Of a DNA stretch of 64,000 nt, positions 9,290-19,810 are shown piece by piece. Location of the stretch: assembly GCA_951799405.1 (NCBI GenBank), contig OX637354.1, forward strand, positions 1,798,001 through 1,862,000. The letters run 5' to 3'. Positions within the stretch are counted from its first letter, which is position 1. Each line of letters starts with the position of its first letter. Made by a program: the position numbers and the translations under genes. The notes under the pieces are model-generated. The model saw only the letters and a list, made by a program, of their open reading frames with translations, made no database searches and had not been told where the DNA came from. The stretch is from Agapetus fuscipes. Taxonomy: Eukaryota; Arthropoda; Insecta; Trichoptera; Glossosomatidae.

Positions 9290-10555
9290 TTTTTTAAAGT
9301 ATTATTACAATATACAATTTAAGTTGCATAGACGCATTAACATTTATAATTCATATTCAATGCACTCCTCTTCGGAGACACGAGTGAGTTTGCGCTTACA
9401 AATGCTGCATGTGTATTTACAAATAAAAATTTCAGCCTCTCATGACCATAAGCCCTGCAACTTTTGCTGACCTTTTCAGAAACAGGGGACACATTTGTTA
9501 AGTGAACCCATCTATGCGATATGGGTGGTAAGCCTCATACTAACCCTTAAGTCAAGGAATTTGAGTTTGAAAAATCCTTAAACAACGGTAATCTTAATTT
9601 ATAATCTAAAGTTGCAAAAAAAGTTATTTGATGATTCAAATTGAACGCACGCCCACAAACTGGCAAATGTCATTTCACGCTAACATATAGTTGGGGCGCT
9701 TGATTTTTTTTAAATATTAGAATATATAATCTAAGTTGCACAGATACAATAACTTTTATAATTCATATTCAATGCATGCCCCCCTGGAGACACGAGTGGG
9801 TACGCGCTTATTAATGCTGCATGTGAACTTACAAATTAAAAATAAGGCCTCTAATGAACATAAATCCTGCAACTTTGGCCAACCTTTTCAAAAACAGGGG
9901 GAACATTTGTCAAGTGAACCATTTTTTTCGATATGGGTATTCAGGCTCATACTTACCTATAAGTCAAGGATTTGAGTTTGAAAAATCCTTCAACAACGTT
10001 AAATTTAATTTATAATCTAAAGTTGCAAAAAAAGTTATTTGATGATTCAAATTGAATGCACGCCCACAAACTGGCAAATGTCATTTCACGCTAACATATA
10101 GTTGTGGCACTTGATGTTTTTAATTTTAGAATATAAATCTAAGTTGCATACATACATTTTATAATTCATATTCAATGCATGCCCCCAAGCAGACATGAGT
10201 GACTTTGCGCTTACAAATGCTGCATGTGTAATTACAAATAAAAATTTCATCCTCTCATAACCATAAGCCATGCAACTTTTGCCGACCTATTCAGAAACAG
10301 GGGGAACATTAGTTAAGTGAACCCATTTATGCGATATGGGTGGTAAGCCTCATACTAACCCTTAGGTCAAGGAATTTGGGTTTGAAAAATCCTTAAACAA
10401 CGGTTATCTTAATTTATAATCTTAAGTTGCAAAAAGAGTTTTGATGATTCAAATACAATGCACACCCACAAGCTGGCAAATGTTCTTTCACGCTAACATA
10501 TAATTGTGGCACTTGATGTTTTTAATTTTAGAATATAAATCTAAGTTGCATACAT
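9290..10555 (-). repeat. Tandem ~410-bp units derived from the LINE 3' tail
   Basis: Three consecutive units (starting near 9300, 9720 and 10130) each contain a diverged family A tail plus a spacer with TTTGAAAAATCCTTAAACAA and GGCACTTGATGTTTTTAATT. The series resumes after the LINE at 14158-14770. This looks like a mobile-element tail that has become a small satellite array. The last unit (10148-10555) is identical to 14158-14565. Confidence 0.7.
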
Positions 10556-13500
10556 TGTCTTGTCTTGTATCCTGCCGCCTTTCCTCTAGGGGTGGCCAGT
10601 ACCTCCACACAAGTGCCTCCACTTGACTCTGTCCTTGCATACTTCTTTCATCTCATCTAATTTCATCACTCTTTTCATGCATGCTCTTCTCTTGTTTCCA
10701 CTCTGTAGATTCCATTCATTCGCAATCTCATTTATCTGATCAATCCATTGTTTCCTAGGTCTTCCCCTTCCACGCTTACCTGTTACATTCCCTTTATACA
10801 CTCTTTTTGTCAGTCGGTCTTCATTCATCCTTTCAATATGTCCAAACCATCGCATCACACTTCTTTGAACTTTCACTTTCACGCTTTCTTTTACTCCGCA
10901 TTCATTTAGAACCCATTCGTTTCTCACTCTATCTTTCAGTGTTTTTCCTGTCATACTTCTCAGATGGGCCATTTCTACGGTGCATACCTTATTTACTTCT
11001 CTTTCATTCAACGTCCATGACTCGCTTCCATACATCAGGGTCGGCAACAAAATACAATTGTGTACCGCCATTTTCATTTTCTTTGGTATCCTTTTATTCT
11101 TCGCTATTCTACCAAACGCTCCTATCACGCATCTTCCTTTGCTGGCACGCTTCTCTAATTCTTTCGTCATCTTACCATTCGCCTCAAACTTACTTCCTAA
11201 ATAGTCAAACTCATTCACTACTTCAACTTTTATTCCATTCAAATTAATTGTAAGTTCCTCACATACTTCATTCCTGTCAAAAACTAATACTTTTGTCTTA
11301 TTCGCATTTACTTTCAAGCTATTCTTACAAAATGCATCATTTAGTTTGGTTAACATCGTTTGGAGTTCCTCCGCCGAGTCAGCTAAAACTATAGCATCAT
11401 CAGCATAAAGAAGTACTCCAACTCTTGTTTCACCCACTTTCACTCCGCTCTCTGATATTCCAGCTTCTTTTATGCAACTGTCCATGATTATATTAAACAA
11501 CCATGGACTCATCACGCAGCCTTGCCTCACTCCCTTATATACATCAAACCAGTCACTATATCTCCCATCCACTCTTACACATGCCGAACTATTTTCATAG
11601 ATGGCACGTATCACATTCAGAAGATTATCATTCACACCGTACTTCCTGAGAACATTCCACAGCATACATCTGTCCACCGAGTCAAAGGCCCTCTCGAGAT
11701 CTACGAATGCTGCGTAGACCACCCTCCCCACAGCCAGATGTTTTTCAACAATCTGTCTGAGAGTAAAGATTTGGTCCACACAACCTCGTCCTGGCATAAA
11801 GCCAGATTGAATATCAGAGACCCTGTGATCGGTGGCCATTCTCACTTTTTTTATGACAATTTTGCATAAGACTTTCCCAGGTATACTAAGGAGACCAATG
11901 GGCCTGAAGTTACGGCAGTCTTTCTTGTCCCCTTTACCCTTGTAAATAGGGACAATGACCGCCTTTCTCCAGTCCATCGGTACTACCCTGTCTTTCATAC
12001 ACATCTTGCATAATTCAAACATCCACTCTACCACATATTCTCCTCCTGCCTTTAACATCTCAGCATTCAATCCATCCATACTTGCAGCCTTTCCATTCTT
12101 CAGCTCTTTTATGCTTGCTTTTATTTCCTCTTTCAAAATATCCTCATTACTTTCATTTGTAGGGTCACATTCATATAAATTTCTTTCACCCTGTCCTAAT
12201 ATTTCTTCAAAGTATTCTTTCCATCTATTACATACATCATCTTCATCCCACAGCAAGACTCCCTGCGCATTCTTTATGCCCGGAGTTGTTGCTCCCACAC
12301 TTTCGTTATTATTCCGAACCCAACTCCAGAACATTTTTTTGTTGGTGTGGAAGTCCTGCTGTGCCTTTTCATTATTTTTCTTCTCTAATTCCATCTTACT
12401 TTCATACACAAGCTTTTTAGTATTCATTTTTGCCCTTTTATACATCATTTCCAAATTTAAATTACCTTTATCTTTCAACCATTTCATATACGCTTCCTTC
12501 TTTTGCTCTACTGCTTCTTTCACTCCATCATTCCACCAGGCATCACCTTTTTTCTTACCAACATTTGTTTCTCCGCATGTCATCCTAGCAGATTCGGTCA
12601 GTTCTTTCTTCATCATTTGCCACACTTTTTCCACACATCCTTCATCTTTCATTTTTTGTAGTTCATCCATATTTAATCTTTTGGCAATCTCACTTTGATA
12701 TTCATCTTGCACATTGTCATCGTTCAAATTTTCCACTTTTATTCTTTTCATTCTTAACAATATTTTTTTCTTTCCTTTCTTACAATCCCCTACCATTATT
12801 CTCGCGCATAACAAATAGTGGTCTGTGCTGAGTTCAGCTCCACGGTACACTCTTGCATCTCTCACATATCCTCTCATTCTTTCATCTACGCATATATAAT
12901 CAATAATTGTTCGATTGCCTGCCCTATTTTGCCATGTATAGAGATGCAAGTCTTGGTGTTTAAACCAGGTGTTTGTTGCAAAAAGTCTGTGTTCTATACA
13001 TGTATTGACAAGCTTTCGTCCATTATTATTCATCCTTCCTCTACCACTCGGACCCACAACCATTCCGCAATCATCTCGTTTCATACCAGTCCATCCGTTC
13101 ATATCTCCTAATAAGATAATTCGTTCATTCTCATCTTTCATTCTTAGTACATTATTTACACTCTCCCAGAATTCATCTCTTTCTTCTCTGCTATCAGATT
13201 CTACTGGAGCATAACACGCTACCATTAGAATTTTCACACGTCCTAATCTCATTCTTACCAACAGAATCCTAGGACATATTCTTTCATAATTACTTACACA
13301 CATTTTAGCCCGTTCGCTCAAAATTACTCCCACGCCTTGTCTCTTATATCCATCCTTAATTCCACTCCAAATAAAATACTCCTCATTCTTCAATACCTTT
13401 TCTCCATCCCCGATCATTTTTATTTCAGTCACGCACATCACTTGTATTCTTCTCTTTTCCATAATATCAGTAATTTCATTCTCTTTACAGTCATTCCATT

Positions 13501-14157
13501 CTCTAACATTCCACGTTGCAAATATCCATTCTTCCTGTTTCACATACTTCCTTTTACACACACTTCCATTCCTGACAGAATTGTCAGCTTCAACACCTCC
13601 GCAGAGGCCATTTGACACTTCCTTCGATTCCGGGCGGTGGACATTGTCAGCTTCCACGGGCCCCTCCTTGTCTGCAGCTGTCCCCGGGTTTCTGCGGTCA
13701 TTGCGGCCGCCTCGTCTGCCTCTTGGTCTTCTTTTAACTCCTCTGCACAAGTTATTCTCACGGATAGTTTTAAATGTTGAATCACTTATTAAATATGTTG
13801 AGTCTTTAAGTGCAGAGAGTTCTTTTGTCGAGTAGATTTGAATCGTTAAATTTGCTTTATTCAATTTTAAATCAAATGACACTTATTATTGTTTTAAGTT
13901 CGAGTGGGTAGTTTAATTTGGATAACTTTTGCTCACTTGGTACTTGTCACTCTATTATTTTATTTAATAAAACATGATTCACATAATTAATTTAAAAATT
14001 AAAACATTACAATGATTTTAAAAACACAAGAACACAGAATTAATAATAGTCCGACTGCAAAAATTATTTATAATAATAAAAAGCGCGGAGCTCTCGAGAT
14101 ACAGCGCGTCGCCATTGGCGCCAGCGACAAGAATGATACAAGAATAATGATACAAGA
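10556..14157 (-). mobile_element. RTE-like non-LTR retrotransposon, nearly full length
   Basis: A 3602-base insertion between two identical 408-bp copies of the surrounding satellite unit. The 5' end is at the right (14157), with about 275 bases before the ORF. The 3' end at the left finishes with a short ACAAG-type repeat. One uninterrupted reading frame fills most of it. Short fragments of the same family elsewhere: 3500-3660, 19620-19705, 27950-28380, 31588-31682 with 34501-34545, 45370-45750, 55247-55380, 56756-56800 and 59308-59360. Confidence 0.85.
10586..13882 (-). CDS. LINE polyprotein: AP endonuclease and reverse transcriptase
   Basis: The frame is open for 1098 codons. Residues about 121-360 form an APE-type endonuclease (ATWNVR, TEIK, CYAPVE, LLGDMNGW, IIDYICVDE, TDHYLL). 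Residues about 580-880 are the reverse transcriptase (KGKGDKKDCRNFRPIGLL, GFMPGRGCVDQIF, AAFVDLERAFDSVD, GVRQGCVMSPWLF, LLYADDAIVLADS). The C-terminus has the WFGHIERMNEDRL tail and the GRGRPRKQWIDQI segment usual in RTE-like elements annotated as craniofacial-development-protein-2-like. It makes DNA from its own RNA at a nicked target. The first codon after the upstream stop is GTG, and no ATG occurs before residue 141, so the N-terminus may be lost or use a non-ATG start. No internal stop or frameshift. Confidence 0.85.
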   Translation of the reverse strand: MSFDLKLNKANLTIQIYSTKELSALKDSTYLISDSTFKTIRENNLCRGVKRRPRGRRGGRNDRRNPGTAADKEGPVEADNVHRPESKEVSNGLCGGVEADNSVRNGSVCKRKYVKQEEWIFATWNVREWNDCKENEITDIMEKRRIQVMCVTEIKMIGDGEKVLKNEEYFIWSGIKDGYKRQGVGVILSERAKMCVSNYERICPRILLVRMRLGRVKILMVACYAPVESDSREERDEFWESVNNVLRMKDENERIILLGDMNGWTGMKRDDCGMVVGPSGRGRMNNNGRKLVNTCIEHRLFATNTWFKHQDLHLYTWQNRAGNRTIIDYICVDERMRGYVRDARVYRGAELSTDHYLLCARIMVGDCKKGKKKILLRMKRIKVENLNDDNVQDEYQSEIAKRLNMDELQKMKDEGCVEKVWQMMKKELTESARMTCGETNVGKKKGDAWWNDGVKEAVEQKKEAYMKWLKDKGNLNLEMMYKRAKMNTKKLVYESKMELEKKNNEKAQQDFHTNKKMFWSWVRNNNESVGATTPGIKNAQGVLLWDEDDVCNRWKEYFEEILGQGERNLYECDPTNESNEDILKEEIKASIKELKNGKAASMDGLNAEMLKAGGEYVVEWMFELCKMCMKDRVVPMDWRKAVIVPIYKGKGDKKDCRNFRPIGLLSIPGKVLCKIVIKKVRMATDHRVSDIQSGFMPGRGCVDQIFTLRQIVEKHLAVGRVVYAAFVDLERAFDSVDRCMLWNVLRKYGVNDNLLNVIRAIYENSSACVRVDGRYSDWFDVYKGVRQGCVMSPWLFNIIMDSCIKEAGISESGVKVGETRVGVLLYADDAIVLADSAEELQTMLTKLNDAFCKNSLKVNANKTKVLVFDRNEVCEELTINLNGIKVEVVNEFDYLGSKFEANGKMTKELEKRASKGRCVIGAFGRIAKNKRIPKKMKMAVHNCILLPTLMYGSESWTLNEREVNKVCTVEMAHLRSMTGKTLKDRVRNEWVLNECGVKESVKVKVQRSVMRWFGHIERMNEDRLTKRVYKGNVTGKRGRGRPRKQWIDQINEIANEWNLQSGNKRRACMKRVMKLDEMKEVCKDRVKWRHLCGGTGHP

Positions 14158-14770
14158 ATACATACATTTTATAATTCATATTCAATGCATGCCCCCAAGC
14201 AGACATGAGTGACTTTGCGCTTACAAATGCTGCATGTGTAATTACAAATAAAAATTTCATCCTCTCATAACCATAAGCCATGCAACTTTTGCCGACCTAT
14301 TCAGAAACAGGGGGAACATTAGTTAAGTGAACCCATTTATGCGATATGGGTGGTAAGCCTCATACTAACCCTTAGGTCAAGGAATTTGGGTTTGAAAAAT
14401 CCTTAAACAACGGTTATCTTAATTTATAATCTTAAGTTGCAAAAAGAGTTTTGATGATTCAAATACAATGCACACCCACAAGCTGGCAAATGTTCTTTCA
14501 CGCTAACATATAATTGTGGCACTTGATGTTTTTAATTTTAGAATATAAATCTAAGTTGCATACATACATTTTATAATTCATATTGAATGCATGCCCCCAA
14601 GCAGACATGAGTGAGTTTGCCCTTACAAACGCTGCATGTGTAATTACAAATAAAAATTTCAGCCTCTCTTGACCATAAGCCCTGCAATTTTGCCGACCTT
14701 TTCAGGAACAGAGAAACATTCGTTCAGTGAACATTTTTTTAGGTATGGGAGGTCAGCCTCATACCTCATG
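14158..14770 (-). repeat. Satellite unit identical to 10148-10555, plus next partial unit
   Basis: 14158-14565 reads the same as 10148-10555 at all 408 positions I compared, at offset 4010. The array continues into a more diverged partial unit to about 14770. From there to 14880 I see nothing. Confidence 0.8.
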
Positions 14771-14879
14771 CTTCATACAAGATACTCAGAACATGAAAGA
14801 ACTAAATAACCCTTTTACCGCAATTTTTTTTTCAAATTACTTCTTAAAGCATTTAATTACTATGAAGGAGGTGTGAGGA

Positions 14880-14962
14880 AAAATTATTGCGAAGCCAGAC
14901 TTACACTGCCCGAAGGGCCTAGCAGACAACCGTGCGCAGCACGGTCAGTCTGCTAGTTTGTT
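14880..14962 (+). mobile_element. Helitron-like 3' terminus
   Basis: Sequence GAAGCCAGACTTACACTGCC and GAAGGGCCTAGCAGAC leads into a GC-rich hairpin (CCGTGCGCAGCACGG) and ends CTGCTAG, matching the hairpin plus CTRR end of Helitrons. A related minus-strand terminus lies at 28431-28500. No Rep/helicase coding is present. Confidence 0.5.
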
Positions 14963-15288
14963 TTATATATTTGATTGTATTAATTGCTTGTACTCCTTGA
15001 CTGATAGGTTGGTATGCGGCTGACCACCCATACTGTAAAAAATGGTTCACTTTGCCAATGTCACCCCTGCTTCAGGGAAGGTCGGCAAGAGTTGCAGGGC
15101 TTATGTTCATTTGAGATTGGGTTTTTTATATTGTAGGTCCACATGCGGCATGTGTAAGCGCGAAATTGTGCATGTCTGCTTGTGGGAATGCATTTAATAT
15201 GAATCTCAAATGATACATATCTTTGCAGCTTAGATTTAGATTTTTAGGTCGCATGTGGCGAGCAGAACTTATTTATTTTTACAGATTT

Positions 15289-15770
15289 CCTTGACTTATA
15301 AGTTGGTATGAGGCTGACCACCCATACTGTAAAAAATGGTTCACTTTGCCAATGTCACCCCTGTTTCACAGGCGCGTGCATAGAGTGTAGGCAAATACAT
15401 TTCAGAATAAACATTTTCTCCTATTCCCTTCAAATAACTCATTTGAAATTGACTGACGTGCTAACGATGGCTCCAACTGAACTCAAATATTCAATTTTAA
15501 ATCTGAATATCAAGCTTAAATGCGTTTTTAAACATGTATTGCCTACCTATCAGGCGTTTGTGCCTGTATAGGATGCACGCCCCTGCTGTTTCAGGGAATG
15601 TCGGCAGGAGTTGCAGGGCTTATGTTCATTTAAATTTGGATTTTATTTGTAAGTACACAATCAGCATTTGTAAGCGCGAACTACACGTGTTTGTTTGTGG
15701 GCATACATCTGAGAGCTTTAAATGAATATATCCTTGCAACTAAGATTATAGATTATAGATTATTATAGGG
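15289..15770 (+). mobile_element. Family A copy carrying a nested hAT-type MITE (15369-15585)
   Basis: The repeat is interrupted at CCCCTGTTTCA by a 217-base element with ends CAGGCGCGTGCAT and ATGCACGCCCCTG. The 8 bases CTGTTTCA are duplicated (15361-15368 and 15586-15593), the hAT signature. A relict of the same MITE lies at 48487-48600. Confidence 0.75.
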
Positions 15771-15862
15771 GGCTGGCCTTCCGCCAACCACTTCAGTTGC
15801 AGCTCCGGAGGGGGCTGGTATTTATTTCTTGTGAAGGCTAAGAAACCTTGCGGGTGTCATGA

Positions 15863-16736
15863 AAATCAATTGAACTGGATGGATATACGTCCAGACCCAT
15901 TATTTTAATCGGTGAAGTATTTGCTCCCAGGAGAGGACATCCAAATATTTTTTTTTTAGTTCTTTTGATATCTGTCAATGCATTTTACAATTCTGAAAAT
16001 TAAAATAATACCCTGTTAAATAAATTAAACACTTTTCTGCTATGTGCAGTATTTTTATTAGTATCTTCAATAAAAACAAAGGTAAGTATATACCTTGAAT
16101 ATAGATAAGCTTATAAAAAACAAGGACTAAAAATATTTAATAAATAACAAAGACAATATTTATAGTGCCATTTTGTGATAAATCAATGCAAGGGCACTAA
16201 ACATCTCCAAAAACAAACATGTCTTCAATCCCAACCTAAACGCACTTGCACTCTCTACAGCTCTAAGCTATTATTTATATCACCTGCTTGTGGGCATGCA
16301 TTATATATGAAGCTTAAATACCAAAGTCCTTGTTTTTTACTTTATGGAATAAATCTTAAATATTAATAAGGTACATTGTTAAATAGGTACATACATGTTA
16401 AACATTCAGAAAATTTATATGGAGAAAACGTTAACCATGAACTCGGCACAAATTGCATAGACAACAAAATTGTAATGTCACTGGGAAAAGGTGCTAGGGG
16501 AATGACAAACAAATATTTTATTCCTGGTTGACAAGGCTCTTAGTCACATGGAAGTGTGACGTTTGCCCGCAGATAAAAATATTATATTTTCAAGTTTGTG
16601 TCGAGTCCAAGAATAAAAACACATTTAGGTATTTATGATTCAAAAGATCAGGCTAGTTATCTTGTTTAATATCAGCTGAAAAAAAGATTCCGTTATATTC
16701 AAAACAAGATTTTTGTTGTCGTTGTTGTTGGTATCA
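15863..16736. other. Intergenic, little recognised
   Basis: A loose inverted repeat (AAAAAACAAGGAC near 16112 and GTCCTTGTTTTTTA near 16327) may mark an old MITE of about 300 bases. The rest is AT-rich and has no coding pattern. Confidence 0.3.
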
Positions 16737-16789
16737 CTGCTAACAATATGGCTGGGTTCCTTGACAAGATGACCATAGACAGAATGTCC

Positions 16790-17370
16790 AATGACACAAT
16801 GTCCACGCGACAAAATATACACCGATATAATGTCCAAACAAAATATCTTCCAACATAATATCTAGACAAAATGTCCACTGACATAATATCCAGACAAAAT
16901 GTCCACTGACATAATATCCAGACAAAATGTCCACTGACATAATATCCAGACAAAATGTCCACTGACATAATATCCAGACAAAATGTCCACTGACATAATA
17001 TCCAGACAAAATGTCCACTAACATAATATCCAGACAAAATGTCCACTGACATAATATCCACTGACATAATATCCAGACAAAATGTCCACTGACATAATAT
17101 CCAGACAAAATTTCCACTGACATAATATCCAGACAAAATGTCCACTGACATAATATCCAGACAAAATGTCCACTGACATAATATCCAGACAAAATGTCCA
17201 CTGACATAATATCCAGACAAAATGTCCACTGACATAATATCCAGACAAAATGTCCACCGACATAATATCCAGACAAAATGTCCACTGACATAATATCCAG
17301 ACAAAATGTACACTGACATAATATCCAGACAAAATGTCCAGCGACATAATCTCCAGACAAAATATCCACA
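16790..17370. repeat. 28-bp minisatellite
   Basis: About 18 head-to-tail copies of ATAATATCCAGACAAAATGTCCACTGAC-type units (28 bases; divided, ATAATATCCAGACAAA and ATGTCCACTGAC). The block is highly homogeneous, with one 14-base half-unit irregularity near 17050. The flanks, 16790-16860, carry more diverged half-units. Long minus-strand open frames rich in Cys, Trp and Ile are by-products of the period and not genes. Confidence 0.9.
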
Positions 17371-17458
17371 CAACATGGCATATAGTAGAACCAAATTGTA
17401 TAAGTTATGTTTAATTTTAAATATTTTAGTAAATAGTGCCTTATTTCAAACAGCCATT

Positions 17459-17712
17459 TTGTGCCCCCAGTGCTTGTTTGGCTTATCTACCATTTGATTC
17501 AAAAATGACCTTTCAATAAAATTGACTCAAGAATCACATTCTACACAATCTGAGCTGAGAAAAAAACATGATAATGTGAGAGTTGTTTTAAATATTTTTT
17601 AAATAAATTTCCAGTTTTCGTTAAGACACATTGGTCCAGTACACATACAAACATTGCTCATGTGAAATTACCTCTGATGGACATAAGATAAACAAGCACT
17701 TTAGGGGGCGAT
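17459..17712. mobile_element. MITE family B copy
   Basis: Ends GCCCCCAGTGCTTGTTTGG and AACAAGCACTTTAGGGGGC are inverted, and ATTT flanks both sides, fitting a 4-bp duplication. No ORF. Confidence 0.7.
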
Positions 17713-17962
17713 TTACTTCTTAGGAGTATTAAGGTACATTTTTGCATAAAACATTTCAAGTCTAAGTTTTTTTTAATTTCAAATGCTACTACAAAGCACC
17801 TTTAATATAGATAAAATTTACATTTTGATATACAGTAAAAATGAACAGGTAAAATTTTACATTTTACAATATCAGAAATAACAAAAAGGCCGCGTTTATC
17901 ATAACAATATTTTTATATCGATACCTTAAAGGTAAAACTAAATGAGTGACGGATAAAGCTAA

Positions 17963-18400
17963 TAATAATAATAATAATATAAGGATGATTTATTTGGTGA
18001 GTGCTGTTTTTGTGTGTATCACACCTCAAGAGCCCTCTGCGAGCTTCGTCGTCGCTGTAGAAAGTGCCAATTCTCAATCAAGACCCAGTTGTTGTAAGGT
18101 CGGATGGACCTTTCAGTGTCCGGTCTTTGGTAAAGGTGTATGAATTTTTCAACTCAGCAAAGAGCACATTCGAAATATAAATGGTATATTTATTGTGCTC
18201 CGAAGGGATTGGAATCCACAACCTTCCATTTACGAGTCCGAAGTGTTGCCACTGGACTACGGACCGGTCCAAGATGCGGACGACACGCGGTGTACCTGAG
18301 CGGTAACCCATCCAAGTACTATCCGCGCCCAATGTTGCTTAACTTCGGTGATCTATAGGAACCGGTGCTTTCAACATGGTAACGTCGTTGACGTTGACGT
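17963..18400 (-). mobile_element. Composite SINE: 5S rRNA head, tRNA-like part, CR1-LINE tail
   Basis: On the minus strand the order is a 5S rRNA-derived head (18392-18275), a tRNA-like unit with SINE-2 A and B boxes (18270-18190), the SINE-2 body, then a CR1-type 3' tail (GAGGTGTGATACACACAAAA) and a TTA-repeat end. It interrupts family E cleanly, and CTAA is found on both sides (17959-17962 and 18401-18404). That argues the whole chain moved as one element. Confidence 0.65.
18275..18392 (-). pseudogene. 5S rRNA-derived sequence (head of SINE)
   Basis: The minus strand shows 5S landmarks in order: ACCATGTTGAAAGCACCGG, GATCACCGAAGTTAAGCAAC, GGGCGCGGATAGTACTTGG, ATGGGTTACCGCT and CACCGCGTG. 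The length is about 118, close to the 120 of a real 5S gene. Changes in the GTTCTCGTCCGATC segment (here GTTCCTATAGATC), and fusion to a SINE body instead of a T-run terminator, mark it as a derivative and not a functional gene. Confidence 0.8.
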
Positions 18401-18794
18401 CTAACATTGGTTTCTCAGATAAATGCACCTTTTTCCTTATTATCTATGAGAAAAAACACTAAAGAAGTCTGAAAATCCTGTAGTTAAGAAGTTTTTCATG
18501 AGCACTTCCTTATAATTAGTTCACTTACTATGAGAAGTTACACCCAGTGAAACGTTTTATCCACGATTTCTCAAATCAGTGAATCAGCACTTATTCAGTT
18601 TTACCGTTAAGGTGGCGATATAAAAAAGGAGTAAGTAAGGTGAAATATTAAATTTCTTATCCGAATAGTAGGACGGCAACATCAATAGGATTTCCAAAAT
18701 TTAATTTATTATTAAAAACATGGTTAAAAGAGACAAATAACATACAGTCAAACATGGTTATAGTGATCACGGAAATAGCGAACTCACAGGTATA

Positions 18795-19425
18795 AAACGC
18801 AACTAAACTATACGTATAGCGTAACTTCTTGCCTGCGTTATCTCCGAAAGGGTTGCATGTGGCAAATCGGGTTCTATTAATTTTTATGAGTAAGGGGGCT
18901 GGCGCCATGCCAACCACTTCAGTTGAAGTGGGGGTCTCCTAGCTCTCGAGGGGGCTGGTACTCAAGTCTTGTCAGAACTGAGTAAACCTTGCCAGTGCTT
19001 TATTTTGGTATTGATATAAATACCGAAACGGGAAATCATTTCCGGCACCCTCGGTGGAGATCGAACCCTTGCTCTTGGCATGCAATGCAAGCATTGTATC
19101 AACTTTACTGTATTTTAGGTTGATAGCTCAGTTGGTAGAGTGCTTGCATTCCATGCCGAGAGCTCGGTTTCAAATCAGAATGAAGGTCTCAGAAATTATT
19201 TTCCTTTTCGGTGTTCATTCCAATACCCAAAATAAAATATTAGCAGGGTTTACTCAGCCTTCACAATAAACGAGTTTCAGTCTCCTAGAGAGTTGTGAAA
19301 CCCCCACTTCAACCGAAGGGGTTGGGGTAAGGGCGGCCCCCTTACCTGAAAAAATAAATAGGTTCACTCGACACATGCGACCCTTTTGGGGAAAACGCTG
19401 CAAGGGGTTATACTATATTCTTTAT
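18795..19425. mobile_element. Two SINE family 1 copies head to head
   Basis: A minus copy (18795-19118) and a plus copy (19119-19425) meet at their tRNA-like heads. The plus copy reads GATAGCTCAGTTGGTAGAGT then GCTTGCATTCCATGCCGAGA (box A region and anticodon-like arm) and ends in the conserved tail. The pair could form a long hairpin transcript. Confidence 0.7.
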
Positions 19426-19439
19426 AACCGACCTTTGAC

Positions 19440-19810
19440 TGTATTGTATTTTAATTTGAAATAAATATGTAAGTACTAGTCCCTAGTCTAGTATGTGAGA
19501 TCTCCAATTTTTTTTACATAAAAAATTCTGCATTTTTTACATCACTTGACTTCTATACGTAGAAATTCTAGCAGTTTCTCAGGCACCTGTGAATATATCA
19601 CCCAAACCTATTCTCCTTAAGAATTACCGCCATTTCCTTCTGTTCTTACATACTTCTTTAATTTCATCCGAGTCATAACCGTCTTCATACAAGCTAGTCT
19701 TCACTTAATAACGTAGATACCTGTTTCTGGCAAAGCAAAAATATGTTGGTGGAAAGCATTATTCTTCATAAATTTATTCTAAAAAAAAAAAAAAAAAAAT
19801 GGGTATGCAG
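19440..19810. mobile_element. LINE and SINE scraps
   Basis: At 19620-19705 (-) is a short RTE-like LINE C-terminal piece. At 19720-19800 (+) is a SINE family 3 tail (ACCTGTTTCTGGC... and an A-run). The rest is AT-rich. Confidence 0.5.

Larger units (their letters stand above)
17925..18640. repeat. Repeat family E, split by a composite SINE
   Basis: The sequence on either side of the insertion (17925-17962 and 18401-18640) matches, in order, the uninterrupted copy at 34885-35150 in the transporter intron. It is about 270 bases long and has no coding or clear termini. Confidence 0.6.

Noticed and set aside
9261..10271. Several 60-80 codon ORFs starting MHSSSETRV or MAYGYERMK
   Set aside because: They fall in the tandem LINE-tail units and recur with each unit.
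10807..13615. + strand ORFs opposite the RTE-like LINE
   Set aside because: Ser/Phe-rich shadow frames of the minus-strand polyprotein.
16699..17394. Minus-strand ORFs of 117-231 codons rich in Cys, Trp, Ile
   Set aside because: By-products of the 28-bp minisatellite; three shifted versions exist and none has flanking gene structure.
18275..18392. Functional 5S rRNA gene
   Set aside because: Substitutions in the internal promoter region and direct fusion to a tRNA-like SINE body without a T-run terminator.
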